A stretch of 64,000 nucleotides of DNA from Actinostola sp. cb2023 (lineage: Eukaryota > Cnidaria > Anthozoa > Actiniaria > Actinostolidae). The notes beneath the pieces are model-generated. The model had not been told where the DNA came from, ran no database searches, and saw only the letters and a program-made list of their open reading frames with translations. The stretch spans positions 124,001 to 188,000 of the forward strand of contig JAUJYZ010000722.1 of the NCBI GenBank assembly GCA_033675265.1, read 5' to 3'. Position numbers and translations under genes: made by a program. This document shows, piece after piece, positions 1 through 11,863 of the stretch (positions within the stretch are counted from its first letter, which is position 1; every line of letters starts with the position of its first letter).

Positions 1-1214
1 TGGTTCAAACAATGATTAAACAATATCATAAGTAATTTACAATATTCGTGATCATGACAATGTTGTACAACATTGCCACTCATATTGTAAATATACTACA
101 TATTAACTGTCCGTGAAAATTTTTCTTGAAGGAAGCCCTTGCAATTGGTTAAATTGTTGGTGCTTAACTTGTACTTAAGCACTACTTAACACAACTACTT
201 AACACATACTTAATTAGTGGTTAATGTGTATTTTAGTATATACCTGACTTGTATTTGGGCATGAAACTTAAACACTACTTTATTTTATTCAAATCGTCTT
301 TAATGCATACTTTATCCCTACCTTTTTGATACTTAACCTGTAATATAACATTTAGCCCTAATATGTATCTAATTGGTAATTAACTTGTAGTTGGTTCCTC
401 TTCAAATATATACTTAAGTAGTACTTGTAAGTACGGATTATAATATTAATAATAATAATTAACGTCACTAATATTTAAACAATACCTAATCCATATTATA
501 ACATTTATACTTTACATGTATGTAACGGGATCTAACGGGTATATAAATAACGTATATTTGGTTCCTCTTCAAATATATATACGTAACCAGTACTTAAATT
601 AGTGATGCTGATGTATTTATGTAATAAATATAAATGAAATCAATGAATATAGTTTAACCTATTCAAACTTATGAAAAGAGTTATCGATATAAATGTTTTC
701 AGTCTATATATATAGTCACACGTACAATAAGTGCTGGCCGACTGTCAGCAAGCGTTTGACCACTCGCACAGTCTGCTAATAAGCACCGGTGAAGCTCAGT
801 GCATTAGCTTGACCAAGACTATATATACTTTGTTCAGATTTGTGGGATAATTTTCAGGCACGAACATTTGTCTGGATACGGTTCAACAAATTTAATTGTG
901 TACGTGTTTGAATGGTACAAAATTAATATTAAAATTGTCATGCGGACGTGATTGTAACGTGATCCCGAGCCCTATTCTCGGTTTTCACGTGACGTCATCA
1001 AAATGCTAAAATCGAAACTATTCACCTCACAAAACTGTTTGTTGGATATCTTGTTTATGTCGTTATAAGAAAAGTCTTACCAAAATAATTTGGTATTTAG
1101 ATGTTTTGTTTTCGATTTATTAATTGCGAGTCAAATTCTGTCACGCAATACTGTCATGATCACGCGCATTTTCAAAGCCGTAGAAATAGGAAAATTCGTT
1201 TAAATAATACGATT

Positions 1215-1330
1215 TTAAAGGCCCAGCTTAGACGGATTGTAAACCTCACTTGAATCATTTTCAGCATCACAAAAATGGCTAATTTGATTAGCATGCGCGC
1301 TAAGCATCACGGTCTAAGCTGGGCATTTAA
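1215..1330. mobile_element. Short MITE with TTAA ends
   Basis: About 116 bp bounded by TTAA on both sides. It starts 'AAAGGCCCAGCTTAGAC' and ends with the near complement 'GTCTAAGCTGGGCATTT'. The same interior ('CATCACAAAAATGGCTAA', 'CATGCGCGCTAAGCATCACG') recurs at 5713-5823. The TTAA flank is the target preference of piggyBac-type transposases. The family assignment is inference. Confidence 0.65.
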
Positions 1331-1430
1331 CTTAGTAGATGATGGGCAGCTTTATTTTGATGACTGTAGCTGTTTAAAAATTGACGTGTTTGCAATATAA
1401 ACATGATTTTCAGTCTTCGTGACTTGACCG

Positions 1431-1905
1431 AAGAATCTTGGGCGTGCCACCTGAAAGATTCATAGGAGAAGAGAGAGGAGTGGGAATTTGAAAGAATTTC
1501 CTAAGAATCTTGGGCGTGCCGCCTGAAAGATTCAAAGGAGAGGAGAGAGGAGTGGGAATTTGAAATAATTTCCTAAGAATCTTGGGTGTGCCGCCTGAAA
1601 GTTTCATAGGAGAAGAGAGAGGAGTGGGAATTTGAAAGAATTTCCTAAGAATCTTGGGCGTGCCGCCTGAAAGATTCATAGGAGAGGAGAGAGGAGTGGG
1701 AATTTGAAAGAATTTCCTAAGAATCTTGGGCGTGCCGCCTGAAAGATTCATATGAGAGAGGAGTGGGAATTTGAAAGAATTTCCAAAGAATCTTGGGCGT
1801 GCCGCCTGAAAGATTCAAAGGAGAAGAGAGAGGATCGAGTGGGAATTTGAAAGAATTTTCTAAGAATCTTGGGCGTGCCGCCTGAAAGATTCATAGGAGA
1901 GGAGA
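1431..1905. repeat. 72-bp minisatellite, about 6.5 copies
   Basis: The motif 'AAGAATCTTGGGCGTGCC' starts at 1431, 1503, 1575, 1647, 1719, 1786 and 1862. The period is 72 with two slipped units (67 and 76). Because 72 is a multiple of 3 the minus strand stays open as a 24-residue repeat (LSGGTPKILRKFFQIPTP core). No flanking coding sequence or family match supports a protein. Confidence 0.9.
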
Positions 1906-2779
1906 GATACTGTCTGTTTAGAACTATTAGTAACGAGGGTATTTTCACTATAGAAACATTATTTACTTCATTACCGAATTGGTCTACATCAATCATCGGC
2001 ATCCCTACGTTCACGTGCGTTTATCCAATCGCCTTCCACGTCATGTTGACCTTTGCCATCCGTGTTGCGTAAATACTGATTCGGATCGGCGATGGTCTCC
2101 GTGTTAAGACTGTGTTTGGGATAGGACCAGGCAGGTGTGCTACATGCCATCTCACCGATTTCTACGAAACTTGGCACAGTGAAAGGGTTCATCCCAAAAC
2201 TCAACTAGCCAAAAGAGTTTAGAATTTGGTTATATTCCGGGGGGACTAGACCACCCCCCTGGTTTTGGGGCTGAAATCTCAAATTTTCACCCAGAAAAGG
2301 TAGAAAAGTACAAAGCTCTCCTGCTCACAAACGCCAGTGGATTTTATTGTCGCTTTGCAAGAGCAATTGTACTTCCTTCCTAAGTTCACAACAGAAAGTT
2401 TGAGTCATGTGAATTATTTCTTGTCAATCAACCTAAGTTAATGATTAACGAGGTAATTGGCTAATTTCAAAAATGCTGAAATTAAGGGTATTTGAAGCCA
2501 AATATCTCCAATGCGCATCCTTACATTGAAAGACTAATAATCTCACAGTAAAGAACTACCCTTGGGCAACAAAAATCAAGAAAAACATTTTTGGGCTCTG
2601 CAATATTGTTTGCACAAGCACCGTTCAAAGTATGAATATCCAGCGATACACTCTGATGAAATTGGTAAATTGACCAGTGCTGCCTCGTACCTTGCACATA
2701 ACCGAAAATGAGCGCGCAAATATTTAGACCAATGGGATCGAAGAAATTTGAAATGTGATAATCCTTTAACAAATACATG

Positions 2780-4140
2780 TTAGAGTTAATTATTAGCATG
2801 ACAGTAAAATACGAATTAAGTAAGAAAGTAAAATACAAATTAATTTCTGTGAATTCAAGTAAAATGCAAATTAAGTAGAACTTGCAAGGAAATAAAGGAA
2901 AATACAAATTAAATAGGAACTAAAATGATTGTATTTTATGTAATAGTTTTAAGGTACATGTTAAAGGGGCAGTGTCAAGCCTCACGCATGCGCATTAAAA
3001 TCAAAACAATAACACTCGGTTGAGAAGGCTACCTTGCCCGGTAATGAGTTACAAAACCCCCTAAAACCGTTCTAATCGCTAAATAAATGACCTACAGGAC
3101 TCATGTAGATACTAATCTTTATTTAGAAAGCAATTTTAGAACTTCAATATATCAAAAGGACTGAATTCAAGATGTGAATTCACGGCGATATCATTTTCCA
3201 ACGGCCGATCAAATAAGACACAGGAAGCCCAACACATAAATAGATGGTGGGAAACTCACCGGTTTACAAGTAGTTCTACGTGAGTTTTTCTCTTCAAAAG
3301 TCATGAACAGTACTGCACCTACGATTGATGATCAAGATTCCTTCGCAATCGACCAGAATTGCTTGTTTACAATTCGGTTTTCTTCACTCGAGGATGATGG
3401 CGGCCTGCCTCTCAACGGCTGTTCGACACTTTTTTCAACGGCTTCAAAGTCAGTTCTAAGATGAAATAATCCCCACTAGGAATTGTTGAAAATGAAGAAC
3501 ATGCTTTGAATTATTACTAGTGATCCATTAGACGCTTGAACAAACATGATTAAGGTCGATGGAAACGGATTCAAAACATCGAAAATAATAAAAGTCCACG
3601 GTGGACTTTTATTATTTCTCGCTTCTTCGTACCCAGGCTTACGCGGTCATATGGCTTGACACTGCCCCTTTAAGTAGGGTATTTGTATAATACTTAAACA
3701 AAATATCAAAGACTTAATCCCTACTTAGTGAAAAAGTCTACATTGAATACAACACAGATATAAATTAAGTACAGACCTTTTAAGATTAAAATGTGTATTT
3801 TTAACCATTAGACATTTGCTTATGGTAAATACAGATTAAGTAGACACTTACACAAATTGGTAGTTATATTTAATTTGTATTTAACTTAATAGTATGGATT
3901 AAGTATACAACAAATACATATTAGATACTGTATTTTAACCGTACTTATACAACATTTGCTAGCTATTCGATATAAGTACGAGTTAATTACTTATTAAACA
4001 TAAGTTAAAACTCGAAGGGTTTTAACACTTTTAGCCAACTACTGTTCAAATACCAAACAAATACCAAAGACTGGAGCTCAAATACATATTAAGTTGGAGT
4101 AAATACAAGTTAACTCCAGTTCAAATATAGGTTAAGTAAT
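2780..4140. repeat. Degenerate AT-rich repeats ('AAATACAAATTAAGTA')
   Basis: Variants of 'AAATACAAATTAAGTA' and its complement recur irregularly at 2780-2935 and 3676-4140. They are interrupted by the TIR element at 2961-3673. The same vocabulary forms the ends of the enclosing composite element. No gene is visible. Confidence 0.55.
2961..3673. mobile_element. TTAA-flanked TIR element, 713 bp
   Basis: The left end 'TTAAAGGGGCAGTGTCAAGC' is matched by 'GCTTGACACTGCCCCTTTAA' on the right, so the TIR is at least 20 bp with a TTAA target site. Near the right end is a perfect hairpin, 'AATAAAAGTCCACGG' against 'TGGACTTTTATT' (about 3587-3617). There is no long reading frame. It is probably a non-autonomous piggyBac-like element, by TSD only. 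Confidence 0.75.
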
Positions 4141-4968
4141 TTTGTTTTCACAAGGGATGGCTAGTCCAGCAGAGGAAACTTCTCAAGCTACAATTCTAAA
4201 GTTAAAGGTAAATTAAGATTCACCCAATATCTGCACTGTTTGATTTGAAACTCGTTTACTCGTGCATATATTTTCATTTGACTATATACATGTGATGTAT
4301 ACGCGTACTCGTGATTCGAACACCGCACGAACGTTAACTACTAGTTGGTTTGGCACTGATGAAAATACACAACGATACAATTTTTGAGCTACTGTGATCG
4401 TGAATAATATAATTGTAAGTAAAACTAGAATCATAAAAACGTATTAGTTAAGCTGATTCGATCTGTAAGAGCTTGTAAGTGTCGCGATTTCGTCTTTCAC
4501 AGGCTTTGTTTAATTGCATGGTTACCTTGTTCTCGGCTGGCCATGGCCAGAGCATGATTTATGTGGCTTTCCGAATGTGTGCGATGACTCTGGTTCTCAG
4601 TTTGCAACCCGGACAAAGCGATATATCTTTCCTTGGCGTCCGATCTGGCATCTTGTCTTGAGGTTTTACAGATATTTAACGATTGCAGGTACGAATATAG
4701 TGTAACTACAAGAGAATGCGTAATAGAGCTCGGGATCACGTTACAATCACGTCCGCATGACAATTTTAATTACCTATTAGATACATATTAGGGCTAAATG
4801 TTATATTACAGGTTTTAAAAGTATAAAAAAGGTAGGGATAAAGTATGCATTAAAGACGATTTGAATAATATTAAGTAGTACGTGTTTAAGTTTATGTCAA
4901 AGTACATGATAATTCATTTCGGTTAAATACACTTTAAGTACAAATTAAGACTGCATTAAGATGGGATA

Positions 4969-5823
4969 TTAAAGGCCCAGCTTAGACCGTGATGCCTTTC
5001 GCGCTTCTATTTTTGTTTTGAATCGGTTTGATAGTTGAGTAAGATCTTTGTAATATAACTCTCGATATTTCAAAGTGGAAACAAGTGACCAGCCGGAATC
5101 TATGCAAAGTACTCCTAGAGGCGAAAAAAACGGCAATTTTTAATTTTTACGATTCCTTTATGGTAAAAGAAAGTGTGAACACACTCGACTCGAGAGTGAT
5201 TTTAGTCACAGACTCACGGTGAGGTACGATATAAAGTATTCTTCTTCGACACCATGCAATTACTCAATTTTCTTGTATAATTAGCTTTTATTATCATCAG
5301 TAAAACACTAGCGCAATGTAGTCTTTGTAATAAGGATATTGAAAATGAAGCGATCAAGTGCTGATGCAATGACCAATGTGTACCTTGGATCCGTGTACCT
5401 TCGGCTAGTAGAACTTCGCTTTGCTTCGAGTTTTGGTGTCTTCTGTTACTGAAGTTTTGTGTAGTAGAAATTGAGCTAAAATACTGTTTGTTCTTTTCTA
5501 GAAGCCCAGGCTTCGTTTTCGTTCGTTGCACAGATCGAAAACTGAAGAACGAAGACAAATTACTCGCAATCACCTGGTAGTGGCTTAATTCGGACATGAA
5601 AATCGAAAAAAATTCCCAACTGACTTAAAAATACAAAATAAAGGCCTAAAAACTTCCCTTGCTCATAAACGAATACTAGTAATTAACTTTAACTGAATAA
5701 AATAATTCTCAAAGGCCGATGCAGACGGATTGTAAACCTCACTTGATGAATTTTCAGCATCACAAAAATGGCTAACTTGATTATCATGCGCGCTAAGCAT
5801 CACGGTCTAAGCTGGGCCTTTAA
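4969..5823. mobile_element. TTAA-flanked TIR element, 855 bp
   Basis: Ends are 'TTAAAGGCCCAGCTTAGACC' and 'GGTCTAAGCTGGGCCTTTAA'; complementarity continues through 'GTGATGC'. It is the same terminal family as the 116-bp MITE at 1215-1330. Its last ~110 bp are a copy of that MITE, so a small derivative and a larger relative sit in one host element. No transposase frame was found. Confidence 0.7.
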
Positions 5824-6463
5824 GTAAATATTAGGTATTGTTTAAATACAGTAACATCACTAATTAAGTACTGCTTAAAAGTATGTATATTTGAAGAGGA
5901 ACCAAATACAGGTTAATTACCAATTAGATACATATTAGGGCTAAATGTTATATTACAGGTTAAGTATCAAAAAGGTAGGGATAAAGTATGCATTAAAGAC
6001 GATTTGAATAATATTTTGAAGTACTGTTTTTAAAAGTTTCATGCCCAAATACAAGTCAGGTATTTACTAAAATACACATTAACCATTAATTAAGTATGTG
6101 TTAAGTAGTTGTGTTATGTAGTGCTTAAGTACAAGTTAAGCACCAACAATTTAATTTTCTCGCACTTTCATGGATAAAGCCGGCAATCGAGTAAAACTTC
6201 ACTGTGTTGGTCACAGCGATCGCTTCGACGAGTAGAGAGAAATCATACGTGCATTGCTCGAATAATCTCCATTCAAACTCTAAGCTCCAAAACGGCCTCC
6301 AACGACCCACAAAAGACGATCAACAATTCAGGGAAAGACCTATAGTCTTTTGCCCCATTGAAATTAATCGTAATATACGTGAATCTTGTACCAAAATAAA
6401 GGAAATTTATCGCTGAATCCGATTTCACGGTAAAATGTATTTGGAGCATATTCGTATTAGAGT

Positions 6464-6518
6464 TAAAATTATTAAAATTATTAAAATTATTAAAATTATT
6501 AAAATTATTAAAATTAGA
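6464..6518. repeat. (ATTAAAATT)n minisatellite
   Basis: About six perfect 9-bp units. Just upstream, 6155-6460 shows nothing recognisable. Confidence 0.9.
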
Positions 6519-6582
6519 GGTTAACGCACTCGAGCGAGTGGGTTATCGGGATTTACCTGCTACGCCTCGTTCATTGTTAGTG

Positions 6583-6835
6583 AATACTCCAGTTTCGAGT
6601 TGGTAGATACCGCTGTACTCCTTGACAAAAGACGCACTTGCTCAGCCTTAGCCTCAATTCAGTGTAAATTATTCACAAATATAATACCAACGAGAACGCG
6701 AAAAAATGTTCACATTCAACAATAGAAACCATTTTTACTTGCACGGGTTATTCTCTGGATTGAGGCTAAGGCTGAGCAAACACGTCTTTTGTCAAGGAGT
6801 ACAGCGGTGCGTGAACAACTCGAAACTGGAGTATT
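6583..6835. mobile_element. ~250-bp palindromic MITE, family X copy 1
   Basis: The left arm runs from 'AATACTCCAGTTTCGAG' through 'GTACTCCTTGACAAAAGACG' and 'CAGCCTTAGCCTCAATTC'. The right arm carries their complements in reverse order, ending 'CTCGAAACTGGAGTATT'. Arms are ~85-90 bp with a ~75-bp centre. A second, more diverged copy lies at 12825-13060. Confidence 0.8.
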
Positions 6836-7692
6836 AACGAGGATTTTAATAAGGATTTTAATCTATTTTTCTATCTCTCATTTGTAATTTGTTTTGAAGA
6901 ATAAAGTTATTATATATTAACGAGTGAAGGAAAAAAACACAGAACTTTATCCCATCTGACCTTGACCAACAAGGCCACGCTCGCTTGTGAAAATCGCTAC
7001 AACCGAACTCTTCAAAAGCTATTTTGCCCCATTAAATTTCAATGCTGTCACTTTCCAAACTATCTTACAGTCATTTGCAAAAATTCTGGCGGCTACGAAA
7101 TATCAATATATGGGGTGCATTATGGGTAATTGAATAATCGAAAATCCCCCTTAAAGCGGTTTAAGGCTTGCAAAGTTGGTAGAAATATTTAGTATAATGT
7201 TTATTTTAGTTTTACGTTTGTTGTTGGTAAATTTTGCTTCATTTAATAGTATTAGTGATGCACCTTAGCTTCCTCCGCAGGCATCTCGTAAGACTCGTTT
7301 TTCTCTCGGTTCGTTTTTCTCTATATACGTGTCTTTGGGTTGCCTGTGTTACTGGCGGAGGGAGACTAGGCGCTAGGCCGGAGAAAAAAAGGAAAGGCGA
7401 GATGCCTGCCAAAACTCGAAGTGTATGGACATTTCACCTTTGGGACGCCCCACTTCACCCCGGGTACCATTGGGATATATTGTCATATACGATTTTGTCT
7501 GGGGTACTCTCGGGCTCTATACGTAGAATTCCAGTATGAAGCACGGAGTAAAAAAAGATACTTAAGACCAGTTAAAGGAAAGCGAATCAAAATTGAAGAA
7601 AAGGTTTCTGAAATACACAACATGAAAGTCGAATTTGAAAAGCTACGGCTTCAACCGCAATACAAGAAAAAAAAACACCGTCTAGATGTCCG

Positions 7693-8058
7693 CCGGACAG
7701 GCTTTTGAAAATACTAGATGTCCGGAAGTCGATGTTTATGTATTAAGTCGATGTTTATGCTTTGTCAGGGCTTCGATCGAATACCTTGTGACAAGCTGGC
7801 CATGGATTTGAATTTCGAATCGATGCTGACCTTCGATGACCTTCAGTGAATCAACACAACACGGACTTAGAAATTTGACATCGCGAACTGCCAGACAGGG
7901 TTTTGAAAATATTACATGTCCGACAGTCGATGTTTATGTAATCCTAGCTTTGTTTGGGCTGCGAAATACCTTGACAAGCCGGTCATGGATTTGAATTTCG
8001 AAAATGACTCTGATCTTGGTACGGCCCTTATCAAATGAACACAACACGGCACTTTGAA
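7693..8058. repeat. Direct duplication of ~165 bp
   Basis: 7693-7860 and 7891-8050 share 'TTTTGAAAATA', 'GTCGATGTTTATGTA', 'CATGGATTTGAATTTCGAA' and 'CAACACAACACGG' in the same order. They have diverged by substitutions and small indels. The duplication is internal to the family Y element. Confidence 0.75.
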
Positions 8059-8443
8059 TCGACTGGGGACACAAGCAGTCCTAAGAGCTTCTTCAAAGCT
8101 TGACTTTGCTTTCAAAGTAACGTCGATTATATCGGCGTTATTAAACTCTGAATTCCTTTACTTCTTCAGTCATCTGGCGTTATCCGCTGACGCAAATAAT
8201 ATTCGAGAGTGGTCCCCTGGTAAGCCAAATTCAAACTACCCCTCCCTGGTCAGTAGCAGTTGGATGCGCACTTTGAGATGCGCAGATGAGAACTACATTG
8301 TCGAGTTTTGGCAATCAACTCCTCCTTTTTCTCCTTAGGCCCAATTCCCTCTCGGCCTTCGGCCTCGCTGGGACAGGGATCCTATCACTCTCTCGGCCTT
8401 CGGCCTCTCCTTTCCGTTCCGTTTGAGTTGCATGCGGAGGAGG

Positions 8444-8556
8444 CTACAGCGGTCGACAAAAGTCCACGAACACTTAGCTCTACAGTGACCCCCTTTCCCC
8501 CAATACAAAGGAGGTGGGGGTAGGGGTGTTCGCGATACTTTTGTCGACCGCTGTAG
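8444..8556. mobile_element. 113-bp MITE nested in family Y copy 1
   Basis: 'CTACAGCGGTCGACAAAAGT' at the left faces 'ACTTTTGTCGACCGCTGTAG' at the right, a perfect 20-bp TIR. The centre is pyrimidine/purine-rich. Confidence 0.8.
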
Positions 8557-8611
8557 ATGCACCTGATATATTGATATATCGTGGCGGCCAGAATGTTTGC
8601 AAATGACTGTA

Positions 8612-9119
8612 TATTACAGCTAAGATAATATATATCATGAATTCACAGGTAAAAATGTTGCCATTCACGAACATTTCGAGTAAAATCCCAAAATGCAATT
8701 TCAATTGCAATTTTTGCGTGATTTTGACTTTGTTTCAGTATCATGTCAGAGATGGGGCGTGGGCGTGGAAACTAATTTAATAGAGGTTTATGTTACAATG
8801 ATTTTGATTCATGGAAACAATATCCGATTCTTGTTACAACCTACCTGTTACAATGTATCAACCGCTGAGCTGTCAGCCGGCTCAGGTAGGACAGAACAAG
8901 GTCATGGCGGACATTAATTTTCATTATTATATTATATTCAACTAGTAATCTTAATTGTACTCTCTCGTTCTTGACCATCGACTTCAATACCATTATGATA
9001 GGCTAAGAGCAGTTACTTTATTTAAACACGGAATCTCTTCATTACAAGAAAAAAATGCTCTTCCAGAGAGCCGTGACACTGATCTAAAAATAATAATAAA
9101 TTGTATAATAAATGTTAAT
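8612..9119. other. Intergenic, no feature seen
   Basis: AT-rich sequence without a supported gene, repeat or RNA. Confidence 0.4.
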
Positions 9120-9298
9120 TCAAGTATTTAAAATATTTAGTTTATTTAGGGCAGATTTGTAAGCTTTCAAACTTGATTTATCTTTCACCTCTGTAGGGAT
9201 CTTGTTCCAGGTAACAGAGCCATGCATAGACGAGACAAACCATATGATTTCTTATTAATAACACAGTTCAAACATTTCGAGCAAACCTCGCACTATAC
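9120..9298 (-). pseudogene. LINE reverse-transcriptase C-terminal relic
   Basis: Read on the minus strand, the last 35 codons before TGA (9120-9122) encode 'GSVTWNKIPTEVKDKSSL' followed by 'KAYKSALNKL'. This is the typical carboxyl end of CR1/L2-like ORF2 proteins ('W N . I P . . . K . . . S L . . . K . . L'). Immediately upstream, 'SYGLSRLC' is readable only in a different frame, so a one-base frameshift separates the two parts. No catalytic domain is present. It is a 5'-truncated, broken insertion. The superfamily is uncertain. Confidence 0.6.
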
Positions 9299-10368
9299 AC
9301 AAACCTTATCATATAATCACTGTAAACAACGGTAACATAATACTAACTAACAGCACGTCACGCGTGACCAGTAAATCGGAACATTCAAATTAAGTTTTGA
9401 AGTCTAGACTCGAGTCTCGAACATTCAGACAGAAAAATCAAATATCCACGAATATATCTATAAGAAAAATGTATCAGATATCTGTTTATTGAGGCTGTTG
9501 TGATTGCAGAATATGTAGGCTTAGCTGGCACAAATTGTCATCCAATTTAATTTTAATTTGATGAACGTTTTTGAGAAACTATTTACTCGGTACTTAAATA
9601 AGCAATTATTTATTTATTTATATTTATTTTATTGCAAACAATTCAAGTCAAACAAAGCCACGAAAGGCTCAGTGGAGCTTTAATTTGTTCAACATTCCAG
9701 CTTGGTAGCCGCTCGTTGTTTTGAGATGAATAAACATGAATGGACAGCTGGTGAATTTGGCCCACGATGTTCAGTGAACGAGACTTGACAGTTGTGAAAC
9801 GTGTTGTGATTCACAACCATCAATATCTGCTTCTGGCTCTGATTACTCATGAGCAATGTCGAATTGAAATCCTTGAGCAGTTTGCGACATTTGTGGCTGG
9901 TTCAGGAATACGATGCGCTTGTTTGCAGACTGGAACTACAAGGCCTGGTTAGTTGCTGGCTGGACTGCAGAGCTGCAAGCTGTTGAACAGATCGTGTGTA
10001 GGACGTTATCTCAGTACTGTTTATCAGATGACTCGACAAGGCTATTTGAAAACCGATTGAGCTGGTTGTTTCTCCGAGAGATCGCTAAGGAGAGCTGGTT
10101 CTGTTCATCTTCGTCGCCATCGTCGTAGTCAGGGATATTTCGGACTCTTTGTTTAACTTTTTCACGAGTGTTTTTCGAGCACTGTGATTTGTAAACTTAT
10201 TTAAACTTTCCTCAAGGCTCCGGTTCCAGCAACAATAGACTTCATTGTATTTTATTTACACCCATCGGTTGTGCTTTGAACCACACATCATCGTCTTTTC
10301 TCCGGTTGTGATGGATAGAATGGGCATGTGCTTCTCAAACTGATGGGACGATTCATATATTCCAAGAA
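9299..10368. other. Intergenic, no feature seen
   Basis: Only an AT-rich stretch of TTTA/TTAT repeats at 9605-9635 was noted. Short open frames here lack codon structure or motifs. Confidence 0.4.
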
Positions 10369-10730
10369 TACAGTCATTTGCAAAAATTCTGGCCGCCACG
10401 ATATATCAATATATTGGGTGCATTATGGGTAATTAAATAATACTATTTTGAGTTTCCTAACTTATTAAATGAAGCATGAAGCAAAATTTACAAACAACAA
10501 ACGTAAGACTAAAATAAACATTATACTAATTATTTCTACCAACTTTGCTGGCGTTAACTTGCTTTAAAGGGAATTTTCGATTATTTAATTACCCATAATG
10601 CACCCGATATATTGATTGCTGACGCAGCGAGCGAGCCTGAAGCGAGCGAGCAAGGAAGCAATTCTAATTCATTCGCATAGGCAGAAAAAATCTCGATGTT
10701 TACCCGGCATGCAGTTTCCAAGAACCGTCA

Positions 10731-11398
10731 TGCAATTCTCAAGAACCATCATGCAATTCTCAAGAACCATCATGCACTCAAGTACGTTAAGGCCTGGGAC
10801 AGACGAGAAAACAATGCTAAACTATTATATTTTGCCGTTCGCACAAATACTGGTCGAAATTATTGAAACTTTGCACAACTGCATAACTTCACGGCTTTCA
10901 ACTTTTAAGATGATAAGATAGGTGATAAAATGATCACGTGACCTCTTACGTCACTCCTGTGTCCCTCGAAACTTTGAATTAAAATGGGGTGATGGGTATT
11001 TTATGTATGGAATCAGTTATGCCACTTTTTCGTTTGTCTAGGTGAGAGGTATAACAATCTGTGTGAGGGCAGATTCTTATACCTCTCCCCCAGACAAACA
11101 AAAAAGTGGCATAACTTTTTCCATACATAAAATACCCATCACCCCATTTTAATTCAAATTTCCGAGGGAGTCATGAGTGACGTAAGAGGTCACGTGATCA
11201 CTTTATCACGATATTATTATCTTAAAAGTTGCAACTCATAAAGTTATTCAGATGTGTGAAGTTTCTTTCATTTCGAGCACAATCTGTACGAACAGCAAAA
11301 TAAAACAGGTTTAGCCTCGCTTTCATGTCCGTCCCAGGCCTTAACGTACTTGAGCAATTCTCAAAAACCATCTTGCAATTCTCAAAAACCATCATGCT
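10731..11398. repeat. 21-bp minisatellite split by a MITE
   Basis: Units 'CAATTCTCAAGAACCATCAT' plus G repeat at about 10712-10775 (three) and resume at 11355-11398 (two, with 'CTCAAAAACCATC'). The family Z MITE occupies the gap, so the array is older than the insertion. Confidence 0.7.
10777..11354. mobile_element. Palindromic CACGTG-bearing MITE, family Z copy 1
   Basis: Ends are 'CTCAAGTACGTTAAGGCCTG' and 'CAGGCCTTAACGTACTTGAG', a perfect 20-bp TIR. The arms remain complementary almost to the centre: 'GATCACGTGACCTCTTACGT' at 10931 against its complement at 11178-11197, and 'ATGGGGTGATGGGTATTTT' against its complement. The transcript would fold into one long hairpin. Related copies are at 15617-16276 and 44333-45027, and a partial one is at the window end. 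Confidence 0.8.
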
Positions 11399-11863
11399 TT
11401 TCGCGCCAACTCCCACATACGCTATAGCTGAAGCGAGTTGTTTTCAAGCTTTCGCGTTTCTGATCGGTAAATGTCGTGCCAAAGATCTGTGGCCCTAATT
11501 AATTTGTACATGTGTATGTTTCTTTAGCCGGTATATCCTGACTCGTAAGCCCATCAGATACCGTATCTTGTGCTTTTCGTGGGAATTGTGTAGTTTAGAA
11601 GATCACCGTATTACTGATTGAGCTGATTAGTGCCGGCTGACCGTGTGTCAGTTTCCGGCAAGTGTGAATATTCGCATTGACTCGCCTAATAATTTGCATA
11701 CTTGTCACAAAACAAAACATTTCATAACTACAGTAGTCTAAGCTCTCCGGCACCAACTCTTATCCACAACTACTAACATTGCATTCACCGTCAGCATTCA
11801 CTGCTGTTAGCTAGCCTAGTATATTGATATATCTGGCGGCCAGAATTTTTGCAAATGACTGTA

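Larger units (their letters stand above)
149..6154. mobile_element. Composite AT-rich element with ~330-bp terminal inverted repeats
   Basis: The first ~330 bases (from 'TTAAATTGTTGGTGC') recur in reverse complement at 5828-6154. Both arms share 'GGTTCCTCTTCAAATAT', the block around 'TTAGCCCTAATATG' and 'CCCTACCTTTTTGATAC'. A second copy of part of the arm lies at about 4770-4960. A further inverted pair, 930-972 against 4727-4771, contains 'TCATGCGGACGTGATTG'. No transposase-like reading frame was seen, so this looks non-autonomous and repeatedly invaded. Between the arms lie a minisatellite and three smaller TIR insertions, listed separately. The remaining interior (about 480-1210, 2000-2780, 4140-4970) shows no recognisable gene. 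Confidence 0.6.
7068..8609. mobile_element. 1.54-kb TIR element with TA target site, family Y copy 1
   Basis: It starts 'CAGTCATTTGCAAA' after TA (7066-7067) and ends 'TTTGCAAATGACTG' before TA (8610-8611). Terminal similarity extends ~50 bp ('TTCTGGCGGCTACG', 'ATATCAATATAT'). A TA duplication fits Tc1/mariner-type or other TA-targeting transposases. Inside are a ~165-bp direct duplication, CGGCC-rich hairpins near 8350-8410 and a nested MITE. No transposase was recognised. Copy 2 is at 10371-11861. Confidence 0.75.
10371..11861. mobile_element. 1.49-kb TIR element with TA target site, family Y copy 2
   Basis: It starts 'CAGTCATTTGCAAA' after TA (10369-10370) and ends 'TTTGCAAATGACTG' before TA. 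Its first ~245 bp (10371-10616) form an internal inverted repeat: 'GGTGCATTATGGGTAATT' near the left and 'AATTACCCATAATGCACC' at 10590-10607. Sequence resembling 7150-7250 of copy 1 appears here in opposite orientation. A 21-bp minisatellite and a complete MITE lie inside. Confidence 0.75.

Noticed and set aside
2521..2907. 128-residue minus-strand frame
   Set aside because: AT-rich, hydrophobic by composition, and inside repeat sequence.
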